Shown here: positions 41,937 to 51,138 of the stretch, piece by piece
Position numbering within the stretch: position 1 is the stretch's first letter
Layout of the letters: each line of letters begins with the position of its first letter
Origin: Gordonia sp. 'Campus'
GTDB taxonomy: Bacteria; Actinomycetota; Actinomycetes; Mycobacteriales; Mycobacteriaceae
Assembly (NCBI RefSeq): GCF_022206305.1
Contig: NZ_JAKOIW010000007.1
Coordinates: forward strand, 204,784 to 268,783
Direction of reading: 5' to 3'
DNA length: 64,000 bases
Translations under genes and position numbers: made by a program
The notes under the pieces: model-generated
Told to the model about the DNA's origin: nothing
The model's input: only the letters and a program-made list of their open reading frames with translations
Databases searched by the model: none

Positions 41937-42608
41937 TCAGTGCAGGACCACTGCAAGGGACGTATCCAGACCCGCGGCCGCCACCCGGTGAGCGGACGGG
42001 GCGTCCATCGCGAGGAGCACCGGGGACACGGAGGTACGGCCGCTCGTGATGCCGCCCGGAGCCGAGCCGGCCGCATGCAGTGCGACGACGGCGCGACGCG
42101 CCAGGATCTCGGCGTTCTCGGTCAGCACGTCGACGACGTCGCCGGGGCGCAGGAGTGCCGCGACCGCCTCGTCGGACAGGCGGACCGGCACGAGCCGCGC
42201 GTCGTCGAGTCCGGTGACGTCGGCGGGCAGGTGCGAGGACAGCAGTCGGGTGTCGGTGAGGATCTCGCCGCCGCGCACGCGCCCGGTCACCGTCCGCCCG
42301 ACCGCCAGGCCGGGATCGTCCAGGACTCCCTCCGGGACCGACGAGCCGGAGACCCGGCGTGGATGCACATCACCTTCCTCGACGACCGTGCCGGGCAGGA
42401 GATCGTGGGTCGCCACGATGACCTCGACGTCGCCGTCCGTGCGCGCGCCGACGACGCCGACGACCGCGGCACACACGATCAGCGCGACCGCGGTGCACCG
42501 CCTGATCAGCAGGCTGCGCGTCCATCCCGGCCGTAGCGCCGCGCCCAGGCGGTCGCGGAGTCGTGGTGAGAGGGCGTGTCGCGACATCGTGGGGGGAGTC
42601 GGAGGCAT
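41937..42608 (-). CDS. SAF-domain membrane-anchored protein
   Basis: A 223-residue protein with one N-terminal membrane helix (RRCTAVALIVCAAVVGVVG, about 37-55) and an extracytoplasmic SAF domain (VIVATHDLLPGTVVEEGDVH ... GRTVTGRVRGGEILTDTRLL) as in FlgA/CpaB proteins. The rest has a RcpC/CpaB-like segment (VRLSDEAVAALLRPGDVVDVL). No pilus genes lie nearby, so it is an orphan; the M. tuberculosis neighbourhood (Rv0990c, from memory) has a hypothetical protein at the same place. ATG 42608 is the longest sensible start; 42587 is possible. Function unknown. Confidence 0.7.
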   Translation of the reverse strand: MPPTPPTMSRHALSPRLRDRLGAALRPGWTRSLLIRRCTAVALIVCAAVVGVVGARTDGDVEVIVATHDLLPGTVVEEGDVHPRRVSGSSVPEGVLDDPGLAVGRTVTGRVRGGEILTDTRLLSSHLPADVTGLDDARLVPVRLSDEAVAALLRPGDVVDVLTENAEILARRAVVALHAAGSAPGGITSGRTSVSPVLLAMDAPSAHRVAAAGLDTSLAVVLH

Positions 42609-42858
42609 GCGCGCACAGTAGGCCGCGCGCAGCCGCAGTCCGCGGTCGTAGCCCGACCTGTGGACAGGTCCGCAGCCGGGCCGGCCGATGTGGACCTGTG
42701 CCGGGGGCGATCGTGCGGTCCGGGGTACGAAGGGGGTCGACTGGTGACCGGCGGCCCGGTGGGGGAGAATCGTCGACGGTGTGCCGGGAAGTCTGGTCGG
42801 CCGCTGCCCGGCCGGGTGGCGTGACGATGGCCCTGTGCCCGACCACCGAAGGAGCGGC

Positions 42859-44127
42859 ATGACCGACCACCCGCCACACCCCGCAGCAGCCACGGCCCCG
42901 GGCCGCAGCGCACGCCTGAGGCGTTGGGCGGCACTCGACACGACCAGTGGCGCACTGCTCCTGCTGGCCGCGGCCGTCGCAGTCATCTGGGCCAACTCGC
43001 CATGGCGCGACAGCTACGACTCCCTGCTGCACATCGAGGTCGGGCCGTCCGCCCTGCACCTGCATCTGTCGTTGGCGCACTGGGCATCCGACGGTCTGTT
43101 GGCCATCTTCTTCTTCGTGGTGGGCGTCGAACTGAAACACGAGTTCGTCGCGGGCAGCCTGCGTGACCTGAAGCTCGCCGGGGTGCCGGTCGCTGCTGCC
43201 GTGGGCGGCATGATCACCCCCGCTGCCTGTTACGTCCTCGTCGTGGCGCTCGGCGATCCCGAGGGTCTGCGCGGATGGGCGATCCCCACCGCGACCGACA
43301 TCGCCTTCGCCCTCGCGGTGCTCGCGATCTTCGGGCGAGGTCTGCCGCTGGCCTTGCGCACCTTCCTGCTGACGCTCGCCGTGGTCGACGACCTGCTCGG
43401 CATCATCGTCATCGCAACCTTCTACACCGAGCAGATCGACTTCGTGCTGCTCGGCGCCGCCTTGCTCACGGTGGCCGTCTTCGCCGTGCTGGTCCGCCAG
43501 GCGTGGCGATGGTGGCCGGTGCTCATCCCGGTCGCCGTCGTGGCATGGGGCCTCATGCACGCCTCGGGCGTGCATGCCACCATCGCAGGCGTTCTGCTGG
43601 GGTTCACCGTCCCGGCGGTCGCGATCCGAGGAGAGAAGGCGCCCCGCACCGAAACCATCGACGATGCGGTGCGCCCGTATTCGGCAGCCCTCGCGCTGCC
43701 CGTCTTCGCGTTCGCCGCAGCGGGTGTGAGCGTCGTCGGTGGCGAGGGCTCGGTCATCCAACCGGTCTCGATCGGCATCTTCCTCGGCCTGGTGGTCGGG
43801 AAGCTCGTCGGCGTCCTGGGGTCGACGTGGCTGATGACCACGTTCACGCCTCTGCGCCTGCCGGATGCGATCGGACTCCGTGACCTGCTACCGGTCGGGC
43901 TCCTGACCGGGGTCGGGTTCACCGTCGCGCTCCTCATCGCCGAGCTGAGCTTCGAAGCCGGGTCCGACGATCACGCCGCTGCGGCGAAGGCAGCCATCCT
44001 GGCCGGCTCGGTCGTCTCCGCGATCCTGGCCGCGATCCTGCTCCGATGGGACGCCCGGCAGGCCCGCGACCCGGACATGAACCGCGACAACATCCCCGAC
44101 ACCGATCGGGACGTGATCGGGGGATGA
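42859..44127 (+). CDS. nhaA: Na+/H+ antiporter NhaA
   Basis: A 422-residue antiporter with about 12 membrane helices. The ion-binding Asp pair of NhaA is visible in FLLTLAVVDDLLGIIVIA, preceded by PTATDIAFALAVLA. Other family signatures are FFFVVGVELKHEF and LLPVGLLTGVGFTVALLI. It exchanges Na+ for protons for pH and salt homeostasis. The ATG has GAAGGAG just upstream. A hairpin overlapping its stop ends transcription. A Na+-coupled alanine symporter is encoded convergently. Confidence 0.9.
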   Translation: MTDHPPHPAAATAPGRSARLRRWAALDTTSGALLLLAAAVAVIWANSPWRDSYDSLLHIEVGPSALHLHLSLAHWASDGLLAIFFFVVGVELKHEFVAGSLRDLKLAGVPVAAAVGGMITPAACYVLVVALGDPEGLRGWAIPTATDIAFALAVLAIFGRGLPLALRTFLLTLAVVDDLLGIIVIATFYTEQIDFVLLGAALLTVAVFAVLVRQAWRWWPVLIPVAVVAWGLMHASGVHATIAGVLLGFTVPAVAIRGEKAPRTETIDDAVRPYSAALALPVFAFAAAGVSVVGGEGSVIQPVSIGIFLGLVVGKLVGVLGSTWLMTTFTPLRLPDAIGLRDLLPVGLLTGVGFTVALLIAELSFEAGSDDHAAAAKAAILAGSVVSAILAAILLRWDARQARDPDMNRDNIPDTDRDVIGG

Positions 44128-44144
44128 CTCCCGATCACGTCCCG
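44107..44144. terminator. Bidirectional terminator between nhaA and the alanine symporter
   Basis: A perfect 15-base stem CGGGACGTGATCGGG / CCCGATCACGTCCCG with an eight-base loop. It overlaps the nhaA stop codon and lies between convergent genes. Confidence 0.75.
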
Positions 44145-44164
44145 CGGCAAGCACAGCGCGAAGG

Positions 44165-45709
44165 TCACTTCGCGACGGAGACCTCTTTCTCGACGTCGGC
44201 CTTGCCGTAGGTCTCCCAGAACGTCGCTCCGACGATGCCGAGTGCGATGGGATCGAAGATCGGGTCCTTGCCTTCCCTTTTCTGCTTCTCGTAGTCGCGC
44301 AGCGCCTTGAACGCCGGCTGCTGGAGGATCAGGATGCCGACGATGTTGAGCCACGCCATCAGTCCGACACCGATGTCGCCGAGTGTCCACGCATCGCTGG
44401 CGGTGGAGACACAGCCGAAGGCGACCGACACCAGGATCAGCGCCTGCAGGAGCAGTGTGAGGTTCGCGCCGAGCGTGCTACGCAGCGGTCGGATGTACAG
44501 CGTGGAGGCCTTGCCCATCAGGAACCGCAGGTTGGTCTCGGCCATGTAGTAGTAGGCGATGATCGTCGTCAGGCAGAAGAACGCCAACGAGACCGCGACG
44601 AACGTCGAACCCGCGCCACTCCACATGCTGTCGAAGCCGATCTGCACGAACGCGGGTCCGACGTCGGTGCCACCGGGCAACAGTCCGCCGTCAGCGAGGA
44701 CCGCGCCGTCGGCGCTCTCGCCTTCGAACACCCGGTAGGCGCCGGTGGAGATGATCAGGAAGCCGGTCGCCGAGCACACGAAGAGGGTGTCGACATAGAC
44801 GGCGAAGGCCTGCACGAACCCCTGCTTGGCTGGATGGGAGACCTCGGCCGCCGCCGCAGCATGCGGGCCGGTGCCCTGGCCGGCCTCGTTCGAGTAGATC
44901 CCGCGCTTGACGCCCCACATGATCGCCGCGCCGACAACCGCCCCGAAAACGGAATCGACACCGAAGGCGCTGGCGAAGATCAGCCGCAGGACCTCGGGGA
45001 CCTGCGACGCGTTCGTGGCAACCACGAACAGCGCGAACAGGATGTAGAGGATGGCCATGAACGGCACGACGATCGTGGCGAAGGTGGCGATGCGCTTGAC
45101 GCCGCCGATGATGACGAAGGCCAGCACGATCACGACTCCTACCGCGACTGCCCAGTCGGCGATTCCCCACGCCTGGTTCATCGCGATCGCCATCGAATTG
45201 GCCTGCACGCTCGGGAGCAGGAGGCCGCAGGCGAGGACCGTGACCGCCGCGAAGACGAGTCCGTAGACCTTGAAGAACGGCGCGGCCTTGGTGTGCGCGA
45301 GCGCCTTGCTGAAGTAGTAGGCCGGGCCACCGCGGTACTCGTTGGTCAGCGGGTCACGCGTCTTGTAGATCTGGCCGAGGGTGCACTCGACGAAGGAGGT
45401 CGACGCCCCGAGGAACGCCATCGCCCACATCCAGAAGAGCGCGCCCGGCCCGCCGAACGCGATGGCGGTGGCCACGCCGGCGATGTTGCCGGTGCCGACG
45501 CGACCGGCCAGCGAGATCATCAGCGCCTGGAACGACGACACCCCGTCGGGGGAGCTCTCGCCGTGACGCATCACGCGAACCATCTCCGGAACGTGCCTGA
45601 TCTGCAAGAACCTTGAGCGGATGGAGAAGTACACCCCGACCCCGAGGCAGAGGTACACGAGGGGGTTACTCCAGATGATGCTGTTGAGATCGGTCAGGAA
45701 GTCGGTCAT
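44165..45709 (-). CDS. AGCS-family sodium:alanine symporter
   Basis: A 514-residue transporter with 10-11 membrane helices. Family signatures are clear: GVGVYFSIRSRFLQIRHVPEM near the N-terminus, AGRVGTGNIAGVATAIAFGGPGALFWMW (Na+ and substrate site), RGGPAYYFSKAL and KRGIYSNEAGQGTGPHAAA. It imports alanine or glycine with Na+. The extra about 40 residues at the C-terminus are charged. ATG 45709 is preferred; a longer reading runs into the ruc promoter region. It is divergent from the Ruc gene. Confidence 0.9.
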   Translation of the reverse strand: MTDFLTDLNSIIWSNPLVYLCLGVGVYFSIRSRFLQIRHVPEMVRVMRHGESSPDGVSSFQALMISLAGRVGTGNIAGVATAIAFGGPGALFWMWAMAFLGASTSFVECTLGQIYKTRDPLTNEYRGGPAYYFSKALAHTKAAPFFKVYGLVFAAVTVLACGLLLPSVQANSMAIAMNQAWGIADWAVAVGVVIVLAFVIIGGVKRIATFATIVVPFMAILYILFALFVVATNASQVPEVLRLIFASAFGVDSVFGAVVGAAIMWGVKRGIYSNEAGQGTGPHAAAAAEVSHPAKQGFVQAFAVYVDTLFVCSATGFLIISTGAYRVFEGESADGAVLADGGLLPGGTDVGPAFVQIGFDSMWSGAGSTFVAVSLAFFCLTTIIAYYYMAETNLRFLMGKASTLYIRPLRSTLGANLTLLLQALILVSVAFGCVSTASDAWTLGDIGVGLMAWLNIVGILILQQPAFKALRDYEKQKREGKDPIFDPIALGIVGATFWETYGKADVEKEVSVAK

Positions 45710-45859
45710 GGCGCTCCGGAGTGAGAGGACTTCCGCGTGACGGCTGTCCCGGTGATTGGTGAACCGTTTACTTCGGCCAGGGAAACAGTTTGCACGACGT
45801 GTGCACCGGGCGCGAGATGGCACGATCCACGGTCTCCGCACGCCTGCACATCGAAGCCC

Positions 45860-45886
45860 TTAGCACTCGGAATGAGCGAGTGCCAA
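45860..45886 (+). promoter_or_regulatory. CIRCE element (HrcA operator) upstream of ruc
   Basis: TTAGCACTC-N9-GAGTGCCAA matches the CIRCE consensus TTAGCACTC-N9-GAGTGCTAA at 17 of 18 arm positions. It lies 45 bases upstream of the GTG start of the FmdB-like Ruc gene. HrcA binds CIRCE to repress chaperone genes until heat stress. Confidence 0.88.
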
Positions 45887-45931
45887 AGTCGGTTACACTG
45901 GTCAGCGTTTACTGACTTTTCGGAGGTTTCG

Positions 45932-46279
45932 GTGCCCACCTACTCGTATGCCTGCACGGAGTGCGACAACAAGTTCGACATCGTCCAGTCCTTCTCCGAC
46001 GACTCGTTGACCGAGTGCCCGCAGTGCGCCGGACGCCTGCGCAAGCTGTTCAACTCGGTCGGCATCGTGTTCAAGGGCAGCGGTTTCTACCGCACGGACT
46101 CCCGACCCGGGTCGTCCTCGGACACCTCGACGTCGTCGTCATCGTCGGACAGTTCATCTTCGTCGTCGGAGAGTTCCTCGAGCTCCGGCTCGTCGAAGTC
46201 GGAGTCGTCGAGCTCGTCGAGTTCCTCCTCGACCGCCGGCAGCGGCAAGAGCGAGAGCAAGGCCGCGACGCCGGCCTGA
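45932..46279 (+). CDS. ruc: FmdB-type zinc-ribbon chaperone, Ruc/Rv0991c-like
   Basis: A 115-residue protein. Two CxxC pairs form a zinc ribbon (C8 and C11 in YACTEC, C29 and C32 in ECPQC); the second half is a disordered Ser/Glu/Lys tail (long Ser runs from about residue 60 to 115). This matches M. tuberculosis Rv0991c, described as a redox-regulated chaperone (Ruc) that binds unfolded protein when its zinc cysteines are oxidised. The start is GTG 45932 after CGGAGG. A CIRCE element upstream supports the chaperone role and HrcA control. A hairpin ends the gene. Confidence 0.87.
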   Translation: MPTYSYACTECDNKFDIVQSFSDDSLTECPQCAGRLRKLFNSVGIVFKGSGFYRTDSRPGSSSDTSTSSSSSDSSSSSSESSSSSGSSKSESSSSSSSSSTAGSGKSESKAATPA

Positions 46280-46302
46280 TCCTCGCCGGACGCACGATCG
46301 CA

Positions 46303-46341
46303 GAACCCGGGCACGGGCCTCAGACGGCACCGCCCGGGTTC
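46303..46341. terminator. Terminator between ruc and the 5-FTHF cyclo-ligase gene
   Basis: GAACCCGGGC (46303-46312) pairs perfectly with GCCCGGGTTC (46332-46341) in the gap between the convergent genes. Confidence 0.6.
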
Positions 46342-46354
46342 AGTCGTACCGTCC

Positions 46355-46933
46355 TCAGGTGAGCTCGCGGAACCCATCTGCCGGCGTGAGCGTCCAGCGA
46401 ACCGGAACGTCGTGGTCGCCGGAGGGGAGTGAGTCGACGACCTCGTCGTCGTAGACGACGCCGACGAGGTCGGCGGACAGGCCGTGCAAGGTCCGGTCGT
46501 AGTAGCCGGCCCCGCGACCCAGACGCACCCCGGTCTTGTCGACGGCGAGTGCGGGGACGAAGATCACCGACGCCGCACGGATGGCAGTGATACCCAACCT
46601 GTCCGTGGTCGGCTCGAGCAGATCCCACCGCCCGGGTGCCAGCGACTCCGGGCCGGTGTACGGCGCCCAGTCCAACGGTGCCGGTCCGCCGGCGGGGACC
46701 ACCGGGACAAGAACCGCGACCCCTCGGTCGACCAGCGCATCAAGCATCGACGTCGAACCGGGTTCGCTGCCGACGGGAACGTACGCGGCGACGGTGACGT
46801 CGTACTCGAGCCGGAACGGGCACGAGTAGATCCACTCGGCGAGAGCCGCAGCGGCGCGGTCTCTCTCGGCCCGGGACCGACGTGCCCGCCGGGTCTCGAT
46901 CTCCTCCCGGAACTGATCCTTCAGCGTTCGCAA
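46355..46933 (-). CDS. 5-formyltetrahydrofolate cyclo-ligase
   Basis: A 192-residue enzyme that converts 5-formyl-THF to 5,10-methenyl-THF with ATP. Signatures are the N-terminal basic helix (KDQFREEIETRRARRSRAER), VAAYVPVGSEPG, VPALAVDKTGVRLGRGAGYYDRTL (ATP/folate site) and VVYDDEVV. No good ATG exists near the expected start; TTG 46933 has GAAGGACGG nine bases before it and gives normal length (about 190). A longer frame reaching 47047 is possible but would lie in the galU promoter. Divergent from galU; same order in mycobacteria (Rv0992c-Rv0993, from memory). Confidence 0.82.
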   Translation of the reverse strand: MRTLKDQFREEIETRRARRSRAERDRAAAALAEWIYSCPFRLEYDVTVAAYVPVGSEPGSTSMLDALVDRGVAVLVPVVPAGGPAPLDWAPYTGPESLAPGRWDLLEPTTDRLGITAIRAASVIFVPALAVDKTGVRLGRGAGYYDRTLHGLSADLVGVVYDDEVVDSLPSGDHDVPVRWTLTPADGFRELT

Positions 46934-47093
46934 GACCCGACCGTCCTTCGCATCGTCTCGAGATCGGTGACTCCGTCCGCAACCGTGCCGGCCGGGACGA
47001 CCGCACTGTATCCGACGACCGAATCGTGCCGGGGACGTCCGGGACACCGCTGTCCATCGGGCCGGAAGACGACACCTGTCCTAGGGTGGATTC

Positions 47094-48038
47094 ATGAGTG
47101 CGACCAACAAAGCTGGTTTCAGTGAGTACGAGGGTGTACCGAACACTCCGCCGATCCCGCACACCGCGGTCGTCCCGGCAGCCGGATTGGGGACCCGGTT
47201 CCTCCCGGCGACCAAGACGGTCCCCAAAGAGTTGCTGCCGGTGGTCGACACCCCCGGAATCGAATTGGTGGCCGAGGAGGCCAAAGCCGCAGGCGCCGAC
47301 CGATTGCTGATCATCACCTCGCCCGGCAAGGACGGCGTGGTCGCCCACTTCGTCGAAGACCTCGTCCTGGAGAACACCCTTGCCACCCGCGGCAAGGAGT
47401 CCATGCTCGCCAAGGTGCGCAAGGCGCCGAACCTTCTCGAGGTCGCCTCGGTCATCCAGGAGAAGCCGCTCGGCCTGGGGCATGCGGTGGGTTGTGTGGA
47501 GAGCTACCTCGACGACGACGAGGACGCCATCGCGGTGCTGCTGCCCGACGATCTCGTCCTGCCGGGCGGGGTCCTCGAGGTCATGGCGCGCACCCGGCAG
47601 CGTCGAGGCGGTTCGGTGCTGTGCGCCATCGAGGTCCCCCAAGACCGGATCAGCGCGTACGGCGTCTTCGACGTCGAACCGCTGCCCGACGCGAACAACC
47701 CGAATGTGATGCGGCTCAAGGGAATGGTCGAGAAGCCCGAACCGCAGGACGCGCCGTCCAACTTCGCGGCCGCCGGCCGGTACATCCTCGATCGCAAGAT
47801 CTTCGACGCGCTGCGCCGCATCGAACCGGGAGCCGGCGGCGAGCTGCAGCTCACCGATGCGATCGCACTCCTCATCGAGGAGGGTGAGCCGGTCCACGTC
47901 GTCGTCCATCGTGGAACACGCCACGATCTGGGCAATCCCGGCGGATACCTGAAGGCCGCGGTCGACTTCGCGCTCGACCGCGACGACTACGGCCCCGATC
48001 TGCGGGAGTGGCTCGAGAAGCGACTGACCGAACGCTGA
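47094..48038 (+). CDS. galU: UTP-glucose-1-phosphate uridylyltransferase
   Basis: A 314-residue nucleotidyltransferase making UDP-glucose for trehalose, glycogen and cell-wall glycans. The N-terminal motif AAGLGTRFLPATKTVPKELLPVVD (nucleotide loop) starts near residue 27; other GalU marks are VQEKPLGLGHAVGCVESYLDDD, LLPDDLVLPGG, GMVEKPEPQDAPSNFAAAGRYIL and HDLGNPGGYLKAAVDFAL. Full length. It heads the row galU-glp-rimJ-glpR found in mycobacteria and corynebacteria. Confidence 0.94.
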   Translation: MSATNKAGFSEYEGVPNTPPIPHTAVVPAAGLGTRFLPATKTVPKELLPVVDTPGIELVAEEAKAAGADRLLIITSPGKDGVVAHFVEDLVLENTLATRGKESMLAKVRKAPNLLEVASVIQEKPLGLGHAVGCVESYLDDDEDAIAVLLPDDLVLPGGVLEVMARTRQRRGGSVLCAIEVPQDRISAYGVFDVEPLPDANNPNVMRLKGMVEKPEPQDAPSNFAAAGRYILDRKIFDALRRIEPGAGGELQLTDAIALLIEEGEPVHVVVHRGTRHDLGNPGGYLKAAVDFALDRDDYGPDLREWLEKRLTER

Positions 48039-48223
48039 AGCCAGGCGCGATCTCGTTCGCCCCGTCCGTTCGTCTCCTCCCGCGCGCCTCGAACGCTGGG
48101 GTGCGACCGCCCGATACCGTTTCCCTGTGTTGTATCGAGTGCACGGCGTGCCGACCGGCGCGTGCGACTGTGTCGGGCGTAGGACGCGGTGTGCTGACCG
48201 GGTGAGACGAGAAGAGCGGTGAG

Positions 48224-49528
48224 ATGCGGTCTGTCGAAGATCATCTGACGCTGGTGACCGCGGCCGCGGTCGCGCCGCGACCGGTGCGCGTCGCGATCTC
48301 CGAGGCGCAGGGCCTGATGTGTGCCGAGGAAGTCGTCACCGAACACCCGATGCCGGGGTTCGACCAGGCTGCCATCGACGGGTACGCGGTGCGGGCCGTC
48401 GACGTCGGTCTGGCCGGCGTCCTCGCGCCCGAGGACCTCGAGGACTTCGACGCCAACGGCGCCGAACTCGTCGACCTCGAGTCGGGCGAACCGATGATCG
48501 TGTCCCTGCCGGTGGTCGGCGAGGTCGGTCCGGGTTCGCGGAACCCGACCCGGTTGCAACCGCGCCAGGCGGTGCGGGTGGAGACCGGTGCCCCGATGCC
48601 GACCCTCGCCGACGCGGTGGTGCCGCTGCGGTGGACCGATGGCGGTGATCAGCGGGTCAAGGTGGGGCACGGCGTCGAGAGCGGCAATTATGTGCGGCGT
48701 GTCGGCGACGACGTGCAGCCCGGTGACGTCGCGGTCCGTGCCGGGTCCATCATCGGACCGGCCCAGGTCGGTCTGCTCGCGGCCGTCGGCCAGGCGCGGG
48801 TGATGGTCCACCCACGTCCCCGGTTGTCGGTCATCTCGGTGGGCAGCGAACTCGTCGACATCGACCGGACGCCGGGCCCGGGGCAGATCTACGACGTCAA
48901 CAGCTATGCGTTGGCCGCCGCCGCGCGCGACGCCGGGGCCGACGTCAACCGCGTCGGCATCGCCGAGCGTGAGGCGTCACGCATGCGCGAGGTCGTCGAG
49001 GCCCAACTGATCCGCTCGGAGATCGTGGTCATCTGTGGCGCGGTGGGCGGCAGCGCGTCGAAGGCCGTCGCCGACGCCCTCGCCGATCTCGGCGATCTCG
49101 AGATCGTGCGGGTGGCGATGCATCCCGGCTCGGTACAGGGCTTCGGGCGGTTGGGCCGCGACGAGGTCCCCACGTTCCTGTTGCCCGCCAACCCCGTCAG
49201 TGCGCTGGTGACCTTCGAGGTGATGGTGCGTCCACTCATCCGGATCGCCCTCGGCAAGCGGCAGCCGATGCGCCGGATCATCAAGGCGCGCACGATAGGT
49301 CCGATCGCGTCGGTGCAGGGCCGCAAGGGTTATCTGCGGGGCCAGCTGATGCGCGATGAGCGTTCCGGCGACTATCTCGTCCAGGTGCTGGGCGCCTCAC
49401 CGACCGGGTCCTCGCACCTGCTGGCCGAACTCGCCGAAGCCAACTGCCTGATCATGGTCGACCCCGAGGTCGAGGAGCTGGGCACCGGTGACGAGGTGGA
49501 AGTGGCATTCCTCGCGCAACGCGGATGA
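48224..49528 (+). CDS. glp: MoeA paralogue, gephyrin-like division protein Glp
   Basis: A 434-residue MoeA/gephyrin-family protein: N-terminal MoeA region with EHPMPGFDQAAIDGYAVRA, the V.TGAPMP motif (VETGAPMPTLADAVVP), an MPT-binding domain (PRPRLSVISVGSELVDID ... GAVGGSASKAV) and a C-terminal beta domain. The usual GGxS reads GGS with GAVGGSASK. From memory, the C. glutamicum orthologue Glp binds FtsZ and its membrane receptor GlpR/SepX rather than, or as well as, making Moco. The GlpR gene at 51420 supports the same role here. Confidence 0.85.
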   Translation: MRSVEDHLTLVTAAAVAPRPVRVAISEAQGLMCAEEVVTEHPMPGFDQAAIDGYAVRAVDVGLAGVLAPEDLEDFDANGAELVDLESGEPMIVSLPVVGEVGPGSRNPTRLQPRQAVRVETGAPMPTLADAVVPLRWTDGGDQRVKVGHGVESGNYVRRVGDDVQPGDVAVRAGSIIGPAQVGLLAAVGQARVMVHPRPRLSVISVGSELVDIDRTPGPGQIYDVNSYALAAAARDAGADVNRVGIAEREASRMREVVEAQLIRSEIVVICGAVGGSASKAVADALADLGDLEIVRVAMHPGSVQGFGRLGRDEVPTFLLPANPVSALVTFEVMVRPLIRIALGKRQPMRRIIKARTIGPIASVQGRKGYLRGQLMRDERSGDYLVQVLGASPTGSSHLLAELAEANCLIMVDPEVEELGTGDEVEVAFLAQRG

Positions 49529-49618
49529 CGGGGCACTGCTCCCGGTCCGACGACGCGGTGCCCGGTGTGAGTTCCGGGTTCGGCAGACGAATCCGTGACA
49601 ACGCATAAACTTCATCAC

Positions 49619-50275
49619 GTGTTCAGGTGGTTGAGCGGCGATCAAAGCAGCCCGGGCTGGCCGGCGACTCTCGGCCCGCTGCACACCAGGACCGGATCGG
49701 TCACGCTGCGGCCGGTGAAGATGCGTGATGCCAAGACGTGGAGCGAACTTCGCATCCGTAACCAGAATGCGCTGCTCCCCTGGGAACCCACCGGTGTGGG
49801 GAGCTGGGCCGACCGGCATCAGCCGGCCTCGTGGCCGCCGCTCTTCGGGGTGTTGAAGTCCGAGGCGAAGCGCGGCGCCCTCCTGCCGTTCGTCATCGAA
49901 CTCGACGGCCGTTACGTGGGGCAGCTGACGGTCGGGAACATCCAGCGTGGCGCCGTGCGCACCGCCTGGATCGGGTACTGGGTGGACTCGGCGGTCGCCG
50001 GCAACGGGATCGCAACCGCGGCGGTGGCGCTGGGGGTCGACCACTGCTTCGGCCCGGTGGGTCTGCACCGCCTCGACGCGACCGTTCAACCCGCCAACGA
50101 GGCATCGCAGAAAGTGTTGACCAACATCGGTTTTCGGCAAGAGGGTTTGCTCCTGCGCTACATGGACGTCAACAAGCGCTGGCGTGACCACATGCTCTTC
50201 GCGCTCACCGCCGAGGAAGTGGTCGGCAGCGCCGCAGAGGCGCTCGTCCGCGCGGGCCGGGCGTCGTTCGGCTGA
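49619..50275 (+). CDS. rimJ: RimJ/RimL-type GNAT acetyltransferase
   Basis: A 218-residue GNAT enzyme (GTG 49619; an in-frame GTG at 49595 is possible). RimJ-type signatures include VTLRPVKMRDAKTWSELR, VIELDGRYVGQLTVGNIQ, AWIGYWVDSAVAGNGIATAAVALGVDH (acetyl-CoA loop G-N-G-I-A) and LHRLDATVQPANEASQKVL. RimJ family enzymes acetylate ribosomal protein or other N-terminal amines. From memory the M. tuberculosis neighbour is Rv0995, in the same place after moeA1. No signal or membrane helix. Confidence 0.85.
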   Translation: MFRWLSGDQSSPGWPATLGPLHTRTGSVTLRPVKMRDAKTWSELRIRNQNALLPWEPTGVGSWADRHQPASWPPLFGVLKSEAKRGALLPFVIELDGRYVGQLTVGNIQRGAVRTAWIGYWVDSAVAGNGIATAAVALGVDHCFGPVGLHRLDATVQPANEASQKVLTNIGFRQEGLLLRYMDVNKRWRDHMLFALTAEEVVGSAAEALVRAGRASFG

Positions 50276-50328
50276 GCCGGCGGTGGTCTGTGCGCACCGC
50301 CTCCGATGAGCAGGGGTGCCGGACCGTG

Positions 50329-51138
50329 TCAGCGGCCGGTCTCGATGGGGAAGTCCCGTGCGCGCATCTCGGATTCGATCGCCGCTCGAGTGCGAAGATA
50401 CGAACCTGTCCGGATGGAGTCGTCGGCGGTGTAGAGCGAGGGTAGGAACGTCGCGCCGCGCTGATCCCGGTGTGCGCCATCGGCGCCCGCACGCAGCAGG
50501 ATCAGGCAATGGTCGATGTTGAGGACGTCGGCTGCGGTGAACAGCGGTGTCCGCCCGGCCAGTGGTTGCACCGAGTCGAGGTCGGCGCCGCGATCGATCA
50601 ACAGGCGCAACGCGTCGCCGCGCCGGTGACGGACCGCGGTGTGGACGACGTTGCCGCCGATCCGGTCGGACGCCTCGACAAGTCCGGCGTCGAACTCGAT
50701 GAAGGTGCGGAAGGCCGGGAAACGGTCGAGCAGCACGCTGTAGGCGACGGCGTTGTATCGACCGGCGCCCGGACGGTGTGGATCGGCACCCGCACGGAGG
50801 AGAGCGGCCACGGCCGTCGGTCGCTCGAATTCCACCGCCCATTGAAGCGGGGTGATGTTCTCCCGGCGCGGGTCGGTGTCCGGATCGCCGCCCTGCTCGT
50901 CGAGGTCGGCGTCGGCGGCCGCGAGGGATCGGATCTGCGCCTGGTCGTCACGCCGGGCGGCGTCGAGCAGTCGAACGGTGGGAGGGGAGAAGTAGTCGGC
51001 CGCGTCCACCCGCTGCGAGACGACGTCGGCGATCCAGCCACAGCCGGCCAGCATGCACGCCGACATCGCGGTCGCGCACAATGCCACGAGTCGGCGCACG
51101 GGCACCGTTCTGCTCGCCGTCAGGCCGTCTGTTCGCAC
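50329..51138 (-). CDS. Ankyrin-repeat lipoprotein
   Basis: A 269-residue protein with a lipobox LAGC near residue 27 (RLVALCATAMSACMLAGCGW), so it should be anchored by lipid on the outer face of the membrane. About five ankyrin-like repeats follow (TPLQWAVEFERPTAVAALLRAGADPHR; NVVHTAVRHRRGDALRLLIDRGADLD; TPLFTAADVLNIDHCLILLRAGADGAH). The start is GTG 51138, with GGAGGTAGAGGG upstream; longer readings lack one. Extracytoplasmic ankyrin proteins bind protein partners. It sits, in the opposite direction, between rimJ and glpR, where related genomes have no gene that I recall. Confidence 0.75.
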   Translation of the reverse strand: MRTDGLTASRTVPVRRLVALCATAMSACMLAGCGWIADVVSQRVDAADYFSPPTVRLLDAARRDDQAQIRSLAAADADLDEQGGDPDTDPRRENITPLQWAVEFERPTAVAALLRAGADPHRPGAGRYNAVAYSVLLDRFPAFRTFIEFDAGLVEASDRIGGNVVHTAVRHRRGDALRLLIDRGADLDSVQPLAGRTPLFTAADVLNIDHCLILLRAGADGAHRDQRGATFLPSLYTADDSIRTGSYLRTRAAIESEMRARDFPIETGR

